Under the pieces are notes generated by a model. The model was not told the DNA's origin. It ran no database searches and saw nothing but the letters and a program-made list of their open reading frames with translations. Below are positions 14,960-25,700 of a stretch of DNA of 50,025 bases, piece after piece. Position numbers and translations under genes: made by a program. The DNA lies in the NCBI GenBank assembly GCA_022841565.1, contig JALHRH010000005.1:1-50025 (forward strand), given 5' to 3'. Source of the DNA: Mycobacterium sp. (GTDB taxonomy: Bacteria > Actinomycetota > Actinomycetes > Mycobacteriales > Mycobacteriaceae). Positions within the stretch are counted from its first letter, which is position 1. Every line of letters begins with the position of its first letter.

Positions 14960-16237
14960 ATGGCCACTACGTCAACTTTCTCGAACGCGATGAAGACCAA
15001 GTTCATCGGTCCCATCCGCGACAACATGTCGAGCAACAAGGTCCTCCTGTTCGGGAGCCGGACGCGTGACGACGACTCCACCAGCGACCCCCAGGGCTCG
15101 CGCGACTTCCGGGGCATTCAGCCTCTCGCTGATGGCATCGACTTCGTGGGTAACGAGTTCCGTATCCCGCTGCGCTCCTCGCGCAACCAGGGAACGGGTC
15201 CTCGTGCCGAGAACGTGCCACTTCCTGCCGCCGGAAACCAGGGCTACCTCCAGATCACCGAACCGCTCCGGTACTACTACGGCGTGTTCAACATCACCGG
15301 GCAGCTCCTCAAGGCCTCGGCCTCTCAGGAGGGTGCGTTCAAGCGCGCCCTGACCGCCGAGATGAAGGGCGTCACCGACGACCTCAAGCGCCACGTGAAC
15401 ATCCACGGGTACGGCACCGGTAACGGTGTCATCGCCACGATCACCACGGGCACGACCTCGGCCACCCAGCCGGTGGACACCACGATCTACTTCCAGGGCG
15501 GAGAGATCGTGGACATCTACGACTCGACCCTGGCCACGTACCGTGGCTCGGCCGCGCTGACCGTGAACTCGGTCGCTCGCTCGGCCCTGACCATCACGCT
15601 GTCCAGCTCCATCGCCACGACCACGGGTGACGTGATCGTGCGCGCGTCGAGCAACTCCACCAGCGCCGCCCCGAACAACGACAAGAACCAGGCCATCAAC
15701 GGCCTGGAGAACATCGTGGACTCCACGGGCGCGCTGCACGGCCTCAACCCCAGCACGGCCGGGCAGGGCTTCTGGTCCTCGACCGAGATCGCGGCCGGTG
15801 GCGCGGTGGTCGGTGACAACCTGCTGCGGCAGCTGTCGGACGGTGTCGGCTTCGAGTCCGGCTCCGACGAGGAGATGGTGTTCATCACCACTCGCGGCAT
15901 CCGCAACCGGTACGCCAACACCCTGACCTCGCTCAAGCGGTTCAACGACGCCTCGTCGGTGACCCTGCGCGGCGGGTTCAAGGCCATCCTGTTCGACGAC
16001 AACCCGATGGTCATCGACGACCACTGCCGCCTCGGCCGGGTGTACGCGCTGAACACGGACGCGCTGTTCTGGTCGCAGATGAGCGACTGGGAGTGGATGG
16101 AGGAGGACGGAGAGGTCCTCAAGCAGGTGCCTGGGTACGACAAGTACGAGGCCTACCTGTTCAAGTACTGCAACATCGGCACCTTCGCCCGTAACCGCCA
16201 CGGCAAGATCACCGGCGCGGCCGACGACGTGAAGTAG
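14960..16237 (+). CDS. Major capsid protein
   Basis: 425 residues with the strongest ribosome site of the window (GGAGGTGA). Position after scaffold and before connector genes, length and composition all fit a podovirus or HK97-fold major capsid protein. The N-terminal roughly 110 residues include an extended arm. The middle is Thr/Ser-rich beta (about 150-230). The last third contains a helix-rich segment with ITTRGIRNRYANTLTSLKRF. It is followed by a factor-independent terminator, consistent with a separately controlled, highly expressed unit. Confidence 0.92.
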   Translation: MATTSTFSNAMKTKFIGPIRDNMSSNKVLLFGSRTRDDDSTSDPQGSRDFRGIQPLADGIDFVGNEFRIPLRSSRNQGTGPRAENVPLPAAGNQGYLQITEPLRYYYGVFNITGQLLKASASQEGAFKRALTAEMKGVTDDLKRHVNIHGYGTGNGVIATITTGTTSATQPVDTTIYFQGGEIVDIYDSTLATYRGSAALTVNSVARSALTITLSSSIATTTGDVIVRASSNSTSAAPNNDKNQAINGLENIVDSTGALHGLNPSTAGQGFWSSTEIAAGGAVVGDNLLRQLSDGVGFESGSDEEMVFITTRGIRNRYANTLTSLKRFNDASSVTLRGGFKAILFDDNPMVIDDHCRLGRVYALNTDALFWSQMSDWEWMEEDGEVLKQVPGYDKYEAYLFKYCNIGTFARNRHGKITGAADDVK

Positions 16238-16272
16238 CCGCTCGTTCCGACGAGCTGGTAGCGAACCCCGCG

Positions 16273-16306
16273 ACGCCCACCCCTCGATCCCGGGGGGTGG
16301 GCGTTT
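16273..16306 (+). terminator. Factor-independent terminator after the capsid gene
   Basis: Arms ACGCCCACCCC (16273-16283) and GGGGTGGGCGT (16294-16304) form an 11-bp GC-rich stem with a 10-base loop. TTTCTCT follows. The next gene starts 14 bases downstream, so some read-through is expected. Confidence 0.85.
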
Positions 16307-16319
16307 CTCTAGGAGCAAC

Positions 16320-16781
16320 ATGAGTCTGATCACGGTAGGTGCACCTGACAACGTGAAGATCGCCGGTGTGAACCCGCGCGCCCTCAAGCTGGTCGAGAGC
16401 GACGTGTACAACATCGCGCAACGTGTCAAGGAGATCGACCGCAACCTGTACATCGTTGTGCACGAGGGCCACGAGCGGCCCTTCGTGGTCATGGAGCACG
16501 CGCTGGACGGCGCGGAGCGCATGGTGAGCCGGTACGCCGAGCTGACCCCGGCCATCTTGGAGGACCTCCGGTACATGCTGGCGGTGCCCTTCGAGAAGCG
16601 GTTCGCCGAGCTGACCAAGAAGATCGACGCCGAGAACGAGGCCAACGAGAACGCCTGGATGGAGTCGGAGAAGCACGACCGGTTCACCTGGGAGTTCCGT
16701 AAGGCGCTTGAGGAGTCCAACATGACCGACTTCATGTGGACCCGCGTGTACATGAACGGCGGAAGGAAGAAGCGTGGCTAG
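16320..16781 (+). CDS. Conserved hypothetical protein between capsid and connector
   Basis: 153 residues, TAGGAGCAAC before the ATG. The first part is an alpha/beta region (LYIVVHEGHERPFVVME). The second is strongly charged and helical (residues 95-145). It sits where podoviruses carry small head-completion factors. It overlaps the next gene by 8 bp. No named family recognised. Confidence 0.75.
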   Translation: MSLITVGAPDNVKIAGVNPRALKLVESDVYNIAQRVKEIDRNLYIVVHEGHERPFVVMEHALDGAERMVSRYAELTPAILEDLRYMLAVPFEKRFAELTKKIDAENEANENAWMESEKHDRFTWEFRKALEESNMTDFMWTRVYMNGGRKKRG

Positions 16782-17439
16782 CCCGACGCTCACCGAGTTG
16801 CAGAACCGCGTGCTGGCCCGTGACTACGGGTCCACCGACACGGCCACCGTGACCTCGGCCATCAACGAGGCGTACGAGACCGTGATGTCCAGCGCCCGGT
16901 GGCCGTTCGCCCGCACCTCGACCACGGTGTCCACCGTGGCCGGGACCGCAACAGTGTCACTGTCCGCCCTCACCATGCAGGACTACGGGCGGCTGCGCGC
17001 CAACACGGTGGGGATCGACACCCCCAGGTACATCGAGTTCGACACCCCCGACTACGACCTGTGGACGCGCGGCGCGATCAACACCACGCAGTCCGGGGTC
17101 CCACAGTGGTACACCATCCGGGACTTCTCCACGCTGGAGTTCTGGCCGGTCCCCAACGCCGTGTACTCGTACACGCTGTACTACTGGCGGTACCCGACGC
17201 TGCTGTCGTCGGGCACCGACGAGCCGCTGATCCCGCCCTCGGAGCGCAACGTGCTGGTGTACGGGGCGCTGTCCCGGCTGGCCGAGCGCGACCGCGACTT
17301 CGGCGGTGCGGCGTACTACGACAGCCTGTTCCAGCGCGACCTGTCCAGCATGCGCGGTAAGTACATCCACACGCGCGGGGCCGAGGGATCCACGCGGGCG
17401 GCCATGCCCTCGCACTACGGCGGGGAGTACGGCCGGTAG
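16774..17439 (+). CDS. Tail tubular protein A-like head-tail connector
   Basis: 221 residues from GTG 16774. The N-terminal helix-rich part (LTELQNRVLARDYG, VTSAINEAYETVMSSARWPFA) is typical of P22 gp4/T7 gp11-type adaptor proteins. A middle beta insertion and a C-terminal helix (residues 145-195) complete the fold. It is followed immediately by a 645-residue nozzle-type protein, the T7 gp11-gp12 order. It probably forms the adaptor ring below the portal. Confidence 0.82.
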   Translation: MASPTLTELQNRVLARDYGSTDTATVTSAINEAYETVMSSARWPFARTSTTVSTVAGTATVSLSALTMQDYGRLRANTVGIDTPRYIEFDTPDYDLWTRGAINTTQSGVPQWYTIRDFSTLEFWPVPNAVYSYTLYYWRYPTLLSSGTDEPLIPPSERNVLVYGALSRLAERDRDFGGAAYYDSLFQRDLSSMRGKYIHTRGAEGSTRAAMPSHYGGEYGR

Positions 17440-19376
17440 TGGCCAAGTACATCGACATCCCGATCCCCACGCGCGGGTTCTCATCCGACTTCCCGCGCGA
17501 CGCGATGCCATCGGACACCGCGACGGAGTGGTACAACCTGCGCCTGGACAAGCCGGGCATCATGCAGCCGCGCGGGCGGATCAAGTTCTGGACCAGCCAG
17601 GAGGCCGCAGGCGGCACCTCATCCAGCACGTACCTGTACAACGCCATCTACGCCAACATCAACCCCACCGACTCGCGGCAGAAGGTGCTGCTGTCGTACG
17701 CGGCGCTGGCCAACGAGCAGGTGCTGACCACGGTGACCACCACGGCCGCCGTGCACGTCGCGGGCACCACCACGGCCGCCACGGGCATCTTCACCACCAC
17801 GGCCCTCCCGCTGGCCCCGGCCGCCAACCTGTACGGCATCGCGTACTACATCGGGGCGGGCGGGCAGATGCGGCAGTGGTCGGGCAACAACGTGTCCCCC
17901 GACGCGGGCAAGACCTTCACGATCAACGCTGGTGCCACCTCGGGCACGTTCAGCGTCGCGCCGACCTCGGGCATCACGGGCAACCTCCTGATCGACACCA
18001 ACGCGCGCGTGGTGAACGGCGTCACGTACACCAACATCGCGTATCCGCTGGTGGGCGGCGCGGGCACCAACTTCACGCTGGGCGTGCCGTACGGACTGGG
18101 CATCCCTGGGTGGACCATCAACGCGGCCGGAGCCTCGTGCAGCGTGGGCACGCTGTACACGATGGGGTCGGCGGGCACGGGTACCGACCCGATGAACGGG
18201 CTCACCGGCACCGGGGCCAACAACGCGGCCATCGCCGTCCACCAGGAGCGGGTGTTCTTCTCGCCCAAGTACGGCGTGCTCAAGTGGAGCGAGGCCACGC
18301 GCCCCTCAGTGTGGCCCGCGCTCAACAACGCGTTCATCGGCGAGGACAGCGAGCCCATCATGGCGCTGTACTCCACCGGGCGCGAGCTGCTCATCTTCAA
18401 GAAGTTCACCACGTGGGTGCTGCTGGGCGACTCCGAGTCCAACTACACGGTGCGCAAGCTGTCCAACCAGTTCGGCGCGATCAGCCCGCACTGCGTGACG
18501 GAGTGGAACGGTAACGTCATCGTGTGCGGCATCAACGGCATCTACATGATCAGCCCCGGGCTGGCCGTGTCCGACATCACGTCGAGCGACACGGCGCGCG
18601 GCGTGAAGGAGTACTACCAGCCGTTCTTCGGGTACTTCGGGGCGTCCACCGACTACGGCGAGCTGATCTACGCCGACGTGTTCGACGACCACCTGTTCCT
18701 GACCGGGGGCGACGCCACGCTCGTGGGGTACCTGCCCAACCAGTCGTGGGCGCTGTGGGGCAACGCCCCCGGGTACGGGATGCGCAAGTTCTGGCGTCCG
18801 TACACCGTGTCGCCGGGCGAGTCCGGGATCAGGACCACGCTGGGCAACTGCAAGGGGTACTTCGACGTGTCGCTGCTGTTCGACGAGGCGGTCGCTGGCG
18901 ACACGTACGAGGACGAGTACCGCGTCAACGGCGTGGACACCGTGACCAAGATCCCGGTGCGGGCCACGTTCCCCTCGCTGCGCCTGGCGGGCGGCGACAC
19001 GTTCACGGTGAACCACATGTTCGTGGAGCACGACCTGCTGTACACGGACGGGGCCACCACGGGTGCCACCACGCTCCCCACGGGGTCCCGGGCGGGCACG
19101 GTGAACGGGTACACCATGACGCTGTACAACATGCCCTCCACGACGGCCCGCACGGTGACACTGGAGCCCAGGTACGAGCTGGTCACTCCCAACCCCGAGC
19201 GGTACTACACAACCGAGTTCCCCTCGCCGGGCACGTTCGCGCTGCGGGGTAACTTGCTGCGCCTCTCACTGTCAACCACGTCACGCACGTACAACTTCTG
19301 TACGGGGCGTGTGTACCGCATTCGCGTTGCGGTTGAGACCGGTAAGCCCGGCGCAACCGACAACGCTGTGCTATAA
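17439..19376 (+). CDS. Tail tubular protein B-like nozzle
   Basis: 645 residues from GTG 17439, overlapping the connector stop. The opening FSSDFPRDAMPSDTATEWYN and the text GVLKWSEATRPSVWPALN with ELLIFKKFTTWVLLG are characteristic of beta-propeller nozzle proteins of short-tailed phages (T7 gp12/P22 gp10 type). Long and beta-rich throughout. It would form the distal tail tube to which tail spikes attach. Confidence 0.82.
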   Translation: MAKYIDIPIPTRGFSSDFPRDAMPSDTATEWYNLRLDKPGIMQPRGRIKFWTSQEAAGGTSSSTYLYNAIYANINPTDSRQKVLLSYAALANEQVLTTVTTTAAVHVAGTTTAATGIFTTTALPLAPAANLYGIAYYIGAGGQMRQWSGNNVSPDAGKTFTINAGATSGTFSVAPTSGITGNLLIDTNARVVNGVTYTNIAYPLVGGAGTNFTLGVPYGLGIPGWTINAAGASCSVGTLYTMGSAGTGTDPMNGLTGTGANNAAIAVHQERVFFSPKYGVLKWSEATRPSVWPALNNAFIGEDSEPIMALYSTGRELLIFKKFTTWVLLGDSESNYTVRKLSNQFGAISPHCVTEWNGNVIVCGINGIYMISPGLAVSDITSSDTARGVKEYYQPFFGYFGASTDYGELIYADVFDDHLFLTGGDATLVGYLPNQSWALWGNAPGYGMRKFWRPYTVSPGESGIRTTLGNCKGYFDVSLLFDEAVAGDTYEDEYRVNGVDTVTKIPVRATFPSLRLAGGDTFTVNHMFVEHDLLYTDGATTGATTLPTGSRAGTVNGYTMTLYNMPSTTARTVTLEPRYELVTPNPERYYTTEFPSPGTFALRGNLLRLSLSTTSRTYNFCTGRVYRIRVAVETGKPGATDNAVL

Positions 19377-19377
19377 T
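19367..19377 (+). promoter_or_regulatory. Extended -10 promoter with perfect TATAAT
   Basis: TGTGC-TATAAT overlaps the end of the nozzle gene, 10 bases before ATG 19388. No -35 box is evident. Transcripts would start about 4 nt before the ATG, with CGGAGG largely upstream of the start point. Confidence 0.65.
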
Positions 19378-19387
19378 CGGAGGACCA

Positions 19388-20011
19388 ATGGCCACCAAGA
19401 AGCCCAAGACCGGAGTTTCAGGCGCAACGCGCGAGCCGGGCGGCCCCACCAAGGTGACCACTGGTGCTCGCCCCGCCCCGTTCAAGGTGCCCAAGAACCC
19501 CAAGCCCGTCAAGGGCCCGTTCATGTACTCGGACAGGCTCAACGACACCGAGGGCGTGAGCAAGCCGTCCTGGGGTGGGCCCAAGCCCAAGCGCGCGTTC
19601 GACGACGGTGCCGGGTCCGGCTTCAAGGCGCAGGGCGACCCGCTCAGCTCGGGCAACATCAAGGACGGCCCGGGGCTGTGGGACGGCACCATGAAGCCCG
19701 AGCCCACCCCGCCGCCGGACGCCCAGGGCGACCTGCGCGACGGCCTGCCCGGCCCTGACATGCCGCCCGGTGGGGCCATGAACGACCGCCAGAAGCGGCA
19801 GTACGCCGCGCAGATGGCCTCGCGCACCATGGACTACGGGCAGTTCACCGCCCTGCACGGGGGCAAGTCCACGGCCGCGCTGGCGGGCGCGTTCCGCAAG
19901 CGGTTCGGCGGCGGCCCGGTGACCAGCCAGATGCAGGCGGCCATGGAGGCTGCCAAGCGTCGGCGCGACGACGCCCTGGGCAAGCGCACAGGGTTCGTGA
20001 ACTTCTCGTGA
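19388..20011 (+). CDS. Hypothetical virion-region protein
   Basis: 207 residues. The first 130 are Lys/Pro/Gly-rich and low complexity. The last 75 form a helical basic segment, ending with a helix from about residue 170 to 200. It heads the group of internal-virion-type genes, and its TGA overlaps the next ATG. No family recognised. Confidence 0.7.
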   Translation: MATKKPKTGVSGATREPGGPTKVTTGARPAPFKVPKNPKPVKGPFMYSDRLNDTEGVSKPSWGGPKPKRAFDDGAGSGFKAQGDPLSSGNIKDGPGLWDGTMKPEPTPPPDAQGDLRDGLPGPDMPPGGAMNDRQKRQYAAQMASRTMDYGQFTALHGGKSTAALAGAFRKRFGGGPVTSQMQAAMEAAKRRRDDALGKRTGFVNFS

Positions 20012-20160
20012 TGACGGCGGCACAGAACCCGCGTGCGCGCGCCGCCCAGGCGTACCTCATGCGCAACGGGGCCGCCATGAAGCAGCACATCAAGCCGCCC
20101 GGCGCACCCCGCGTCGGGACGGTGATCCAGCCGGGGAGCGTTCCCCCCAAGCGGAGGTAA
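20011..20160 (+). CDS. Small basic protein
   Basis: 49 residues, ATG within the preceding TGA (ATGA overlap). Very basic (ends VPPKRR) with a helical start. The end of the frame contains GCGGAGG, the ribosome site of the next gene. It fills an otherwise empty gap with correct codon bias, so it is probably real. Function unknown. Confidence 0.6.
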   Translation: MTAAQNPRARAAQAYLMRNGAAMKQHIKPPGAPRVGTVIQPGSVPPKRR

Positions 20161-20162
20161 GC

Positions 20163-20336
20163 ATGGACCCTCGTGAGCAGCCGTTCGCGGACATCATCAA
20201 CCCGATGGACTTCGCGGGCGACGACACCCTCCTGGAGGGCGAGGTCGTTGACGAGGAGGCCATCGAGCCTGCCGCGCCCGAGCAGGAGCAGCTGAACATC
20301 GCGTCCCTGATGCAGGAGGCCTTCGGAGGCTTCTAA
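20163..20336 (+). CDS. Small acidic protein
   Basis: 57 residues, GGAGG eight bases before the ATG. Strongly acidic (DDTLLEGEVVDEEAIEP) with an amphipathic C-terminal helix (NIASLMQEAFGGF). It overlaps the next start. Paired with the small basic gene before it. Perhaps a chaperone-like or internal head peptide, but that is speculative. Confidence 0.62.
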   Translation: MDPREQPFADIINPMDFAGDDTLLEGEVVDEEAIEPAAPEQEQLNIASLMQEAFGGF

Positions 20337-21058
20337 TGCAGCTGCCTGCCCGCCCAGCACCACGGCCTCGGCCCAAGACCCGTGTGTCCAACGTGACCAC
20401 GGGTGCGGCGGCCAGCACCGCGTTCAAGGCCGCGCCCAAGCCCGCCGCCCCGGCGGCCCCTGCCGCGCGCCCCGTGGACGCCATCAAGAACCCTGCGCCG
20501 TGGACGCCTACGCTGGACGCCACGGGCATCGCCGACGACGCGGACCTCACCAACCGGTACAACCAGGACAAGACGGGCCTGGACACGCAGTGGGGTGACC
20601 AGGTCAACTCGCTGAACCGTCAGTACACCACGGCGGCCGAGTCGTACGCGCAGCGCAACAAGGACATCGCCACCAACGCCGCCTCGCGCGGCCTGGGTCG
20701 GTCGGGCATCCGCCAGGCCAACGACCTGGAGTCGGGGCTCAGCTACGGCCGCCAGGTCAACGACATCGACACGGCGCGCACCACGGGCGAGACCACGTAC
20801 AAGAACGCGCTCAAGAACCTGGCCACCAACTACCAGACCGGCCAGGCGCGCAACCTGGCGGTGTCGGGGCAGCGGTCGCTGGACTCGTACAACGCGAGCA
20901 CGGCTGGCGGGTACGACGCGCAGGTGCCCGCGAACGCTCCGGGCACCGGCATCAAGATGAACTGGGCCCAGTTCAAGGCCAAGCACCCCTCGGCCAAGAC
21001 CCCGGCTCAGATCGCGGCCCTTCGACAGAAGTACGACAGGTGGGTGGCTCGTGGCTAG
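20336..21058 (+). CDS. Putative internal virion protein
   Basis: 240 residues, ATG overlapping TAA. A Pro/Ala-rich N-terminus is followed by a long helical section (residues 75-180) with RGLGRSGIRQANDLESGL, and a C-terminal MNWAQFKAKHPSAKTP. It belongs to a run of three helical genes of increasing size before the tail lysin, the place of podovirus ejection proteins. It overlaps the next gene by 8 bp. Confidence 0.68.
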   Translation: MQLPARPAPRPRPKTRVSNVTTGAAASTAFKAAPKPAAPAAPAARPVDAIKNPAPWTPTLDATGIADDADLTNRYNQDKTGLDTQWGDQVNSLNRQYTTAAESYAQRNKDIATNAASRGLGRSGIRQANDLESGLSYGRQVNDIDTARTTGETTYKNALKNLATNYQTGQARNLAVSGQRSLDSYNASTAGGYDAQVPANAPGTGIKMNWAQFKAKHPSAKTPAQIAALRQKYDRWVARG

Positions 21059-22760
21059 CAGCAGCGTCCTCACGCAGATCCGTAACGCGCACAAGCGCCC
21101 CAAGCCCAAGACGCGCCCCGTCAAGGCCTCCCAGCCCAAGGTGTCCACGTACACCGGTCCGCGCCCCAAGCCTGGTCCTGCTGGCGGCAAGGGCGCGCAG
21201 CCCGTGAAGCGCGGCAAGACCCCTGCGGGTGGCACCGGGTCACGCGTTGACCTGGGTGGCGACAACGTGCGCACCCGGCTGCGGACGCGCACCACGGCCG
21301 AGAACCGTGGGGCCGACCAGGACGCGGCCAAGTACACCAAGCAGCGCGATGCCATGCTCAAGGCGGGCAAGGCCGCCGCGCGCACCGGGCAGTCCCTCAA
21401 CACCCGGGCGGCTGGCGCAGCTGCCGCCAACGCGCAGACCCGCGTGCCCGGTACCACTTCAACCCGCGCCGCCACGGCTGGCGCTGCCGCTCGCTCCTCG
21501 GGAGCTGCTGGCGGCGCTGCTCCCGTGGGCGGTGCCGGGGGGTCGAGCGGGGCTGGGGGCGGCTCCGCTGGGAGCGGCGGTTCCGGGGCCGCTGCGGCGA
21601 CCCCCACGGACGCGCCGGAGACCGTCGAGCAGTACGTCAACCGGCTGTACGACCCCGCGTTCCGCAGCATCGCGCGCAACCGTGCCGCCCTGGAGTCGCA
21701 GCTGACGGGCAACCAGGCCTCGCAGCAGCGGTTCGAGGAGTGGCTGGCGGCCAAGCGCGGCGAGGGCCGGACGTGGCTCCAGGACATGCACGCCAAGGCC
21801 AACGAGCACGCGGCCCAGTCGCAGGCAGGGGTCAGCGGGCTGGCCGACCAGGCGCGCGCTGCGGCTGGTGCGACCACGGCGCAGTTCGATCCAGCCACCA
21901 CGGCGGGCGCTGGTGGCGCATACAACCAGCAGATCGCCTCGGGCAACGAGCAGATGCTCAACACCCGCGTGGCCGCTGGTACGGCCTCCACCAACTCCAA
22001 CCTGGCCAACTTCGATGCTCAGGCGCTGGTGGCCGACGCGCTCAACACCAACCGCCGCCAGCAGCTCCTGGCCGAGTACAACAAGACCAAGCGCGGGTAC
22101 GACGACGACGAGATGAAGCTCCGCATGCAGGTGGGTACCTCCGTCCGCGAGGAGGAGGCCAACCGCGCCAACCAGGAGTTCATGAACGCGTACAAGGAGA
22201 AGGAGCTGGGCATCAAGCAGGGTGCCCTGGAGGTGGACCAGCTCAACGCGCAGACCCGCGCGTGGGACGCGCAGGCCCGGGTCGAGTACAACAACGCCAA
22301 GCTCCAGCTGGAGAAGGTGAAGGCCGAGCGCAACTGGACCACCGCGCAGTTCAACGCCAAGCTGAAGGCCGAGAAGCTCAAGATCGAGCAGCGTGCCGGT
22401 GCCCGCGCGGCCAAGGACAACAACGCGCAGGCCAAGGCCACCGACTCGGTGAGCAAGGCCATCACCTCGTGGCTGCCCTCCACCACCGACCCGCTGGGCC
22501 GCCCGATCCCGCGCAGCCTGACCTCGCTCAACGGCGCGGAGCGGTCCTCCATCAGCCAGCGTGCCATCGTGTACCTCAAGGCGCGGCACCCGCGCCTGAC
22601 GGCCAAGCAGGCGCTCCAGGTCATCACCGGCACGGTGGGACCGAACGCCCTGCTGGACGACAACGGCCAGCCCAACCAGCAGCTGATCACGCTGATCAAC
22701 ACCAGCTTCCTCAAGGGGCAGACTCCGCGTACCCCTGGGCAGCTGTTCTCGGGGTTCTAA
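21051..22760 (+). CDS. Putative internal virion (ejection) protein, coiled-coil
   Basis: 569 residues from GTG 21051. The N-terminal 190 residues are basic and low complexity, with a Gly/Ala/Ser stretch at about 145-185. From about 190 to 460 it is a continuous helical, charged region with coiled-coil character (for example NNAKLQLEKVKAERN). The C-terminal 100 residues form a compact domain. It resembles ejection proteins that line the injection channel. Assigned by position and architecture. Confidence 0.7.
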   Translation: MASSSVLTQIRNAHKRPKPKTRPVKASQPKVSTYTGPRPKPGPAGGKGAQPVKRGKTPAGGTGSRVDLGGDNVRTRLRTRTTAENRGADQDAAKYTKQRDAMLKAGKAAARTGQSLNTRAAGAAAANAQTRVPGTTSTRAATAGAAARSSGAAGGAAPVGGAGGSSGAGGGSAGSGGSGAAAATPTDAPETVEQYVNRLYDPAFRSIARNRAALESQLTGNQASQQRFEEWLAAKRGEGRTWLQDMHAKANEHAAQSQAGVSGLADQARAAAGATTAQFDPATTAGAGGAYNQQIASGNEQMLNTRVAAGTASTNSNLANFDAQALVADALNTNRRQQLLAEYNKTKRGYDDDEMKLRMQVGTSVREEEANRANQEFMNAYKEKELGIKQGALEVDQLNAQTRAWDAQARVEYNNAKLQLEKVKAERNWTTAQFNAKLKAEKLKIEQRAGARAAKDNNAQAKATDSVSKAITSWLPSTTDPLGRPIPRSLTSLNGAERSSISQRAIVYLKARHPRLTAKQALQVITGTVGPNALLDDNGQPNQQLITLINTSFLKGQTPRTPGQLFSGF

Positions 22761-25700
22761 GTGGCACGTAGTCGCGGCATTACTGCCGCCGACGTGATGG
22801 CGGTGTCCACGGCGACCCCCGCCCCGTCGAGCGCACCGACGGCCCCCGCGCCGGTCACGGCCCCCAACGCCACCATCGCCAACATGCGGGGTGGTGGGGG
22901 TGGCATCGGCGGGTTCTTCAAGAACCTCGGTGGCACTGCGCTCAACGCGCTGTCGGTGCCGCAGGCCGCCGCGTTCACCATCAACACCAACCTCATCAAG
23001 GCCTTCCAGAACAAGCCGGGCATCAGCTGGAAGAACCTGGGTGGTGGGTTCTACGACAAGTACGGCGGGGCGCGCACCACGCTGCTGCCCACGCTGGGCA
23101 TCGACCCCGACTCCAAGCTGGGCAAGTACGCCGGGCTGGGCATCGACCTGGTGGCCGACCCCATGTGGGCCGTGTCCTTCGTGCCGGGTGCCGGGCAGGC
23201 GTACGCCACGGCCAAGTACGGCAAGGCGCTCCGCGCCATGGGCAAGCTGGACGACATCGAGGGCGGCGCGCAGGCGCTGGCCAAGCTGGAGAAGTTCGGC
23301 CCAGTCAAGTCCGTCGGCCCGTTCGCCAAGAACTACGACCGGTTCAACGAGACCAAGGCCTTCTACGACTTCGACGCGCTGGCGGCTGGCGAGCGCATGG
23401 GCAGCCGGATCGCCGGGTCCGGGGCGGGCACGCGCGCCGACAAGACCGAGCTGGAGAAGGCGTTCACCGCGCTCCAGAAGGACGCGCTCGTGCGGCGCAT
23501 CCAGGCGGCCGACCAGGGGTACATCCCGGCCATCACGCTGGGGTCCAAGCGGCTGGGCAGCGTGGCCATCCCGCTCAAGCGCAACCCCGTGCGGGTGGGC
23601 AAGGCCTCGCGGGCTCGTGGCGGCGCGTTCACCACCACCATGCTCCAGGCCTCGGTGTCGGGCTTGCGCAACACGGCCGAGAACCTGACCGGTAAGACCG
23701 CGCACGAGATCGACGCGGTGTACAAGCGCGTGGACGCTGGCGAGAAGCTGAGTGTGACCACCGACATGGCCGTGGGCATGGCCATGCTCAAGCGGGCCAA
23801 GTCGGCCAAGGAGGGCGAGGAGGCCATCGAGGTCCTGCGCAAGGCGGGGATCTGGAGCGACGCGGCGCAGAAGCTCATGGACGAGGGCGTCGAGCAGCTC
23901 CGTCACCAGGCGCAGCTGTTGGGCCGTGCTACTGCCGCCGACACCTCGGCCGTGCTCACCAAGTGGCTGGCCGGGTCGGGTGGCAAGATCGGGCAGCGCA
24001 TCAGCGAGGCGGCGGGGGCCAGGCAGGCGCTGCTGGCGCGTGCCAAGGACCAGCTGGCCAACGCGCTGACGCCCAAGCAGAAGCGGGAGATGCTGTACTT
24101 CCGTGACAAGCTGGACCGCATGGCCGACCAGGGGCTCCAGAACACGCCGGACTACCTGCGCGCCGAGAAGCGCCTTGCCAACCTCGTGCGCATCGAGAAG
24201 GCCGCCGTCGAGAAGTACCTGCGGCGCACCAAGCAGATTGGCGCGCGCGAGAAGGGTGCCATCGACAAGGCCGACAACGAGGCGTACGGCGAGCTGAAGG
24301 ACGCGCTGCGCGAGATCGACCCGGCCATCGTCAACGCGCTTGGCGGGAGGGTGGACGCCGCCACGGTGCACCCGGCCATCATCGAGCAGCTCAGGAACAT
24401 CGCCGGGGTCAAGCACCACCGCCGCACCGAGGAGGTGGGCAAGCTGGTCGGGATGCTGGACGAGCTGGACTACATCCCCACGCCCGCGCGCCCGCTGTCG
24501 GAGGCGGCCTCCGAGGGCATCAAGAACGCCATCACCGAGGGCCGCAAGGCCGGGCGCACGCTGCCCTCGCAGCTGACCTCGGACACGCTGCACTCGGCGG
24601 ACATCGGCCGGTTCGAGGACGTGTACAACCAGATCGACGTGGTCACACGCAAGAACGTGATCGACCAGCTGATGGCGGCCACCAAGGCGGCGGGCGACGA
24701 CATGCCGCTGGAGGAGGCCGAGCGCATCGCAGACGAGCTGGGCAAGGCCTTCACGTTCGCCGAGAACGTGGTGGAGTGGCAGCCCGGCATCAAGCACAAC
24801 CTGAGCCCGGTGCTGATCGACCCCGAGGTCCGTGGCCGCGAGCTGATGATGGCGGGCAACCGTGCCGCGCACGACTACATGATCCGCAAGGAGATCGAGG
24901 AGATGATCCTCGACCTGGGGCTGGCCAACCGTGCCTCTGTGATGGCCATGCACCAGGACATCAAGGCGGCGCTGGACAACCTGACCGACGGCGGCATGCA
25001 GATCACCGACGAGGTGCGCGCCAGCGTGATCGCGGAGGATATGCTCAAGCAGTACAACGTGAGCTACGACGACGCGGTGGGGTGGCTCAACCTCAAGCCG
25101 TTCGCGGGCAAGGGCCCGTCGTTCAACACCATGCTGGGCTGGCTGAAGATGTGGTTCACCAACATGAACCCCATGCACTTCTTCACCAACACGTGGGGCT
25201 CGGCCACCAACGGAGCGGTGGAGGGTGGCGCGCGCCAGGCTGGTGCCAGCCTGCGGGCCTCGCTGCCGGGCGGTGACTACTGGAAGCTGGCCAGCGCCAT
25301 GAGCGAGAACTCACCCGAGTTCCTGGCCAAGACCGTCAACGTGGGCGGCAACACGTACACGTACGCGGACCTCCTGTTCGCCAGCCGGTTCGCGGGCCTC
25401 GGCCTGGGGCACGGCCAGTCGGCGCAGGAGATCGAGGCCATGATCCACCTGCTGGCCAACACGGGCAAGACCAAGAACCCCATGGTGATCTGGGCCCGGT
25501 TCGGTCACAGGATGAACATGACCCGTGAGGACGCCGACCGCCTGGCCGCGTGGGTCAAGTTCATGCAGGCGGGGGACAACCCCATCGTGGCCGGTGCCCG
25601 GGTGATCCGCAGCAAGTTTGACTACGCCGCGCTGACACACTTCGAGAAGGTGTGGATGCGCAACCTCATGCTGTTCTACACCTGGTTCCGCAAGAACATG

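Noticed and set aside
16946..16966. ACAGTGT/ACTGT operator-like sequence in the connector gene
   Set aside because: Inside coding sequence, not symmetric to the extent of the control-region sites, and isolated.
21459..25178. 1239-residue minus-strand frame
   Set aside because: It is the antisense of the internal virion protein genes; long shadow frames arise from the strong G/C third-base bias, and the product is low complexity with no start signal.
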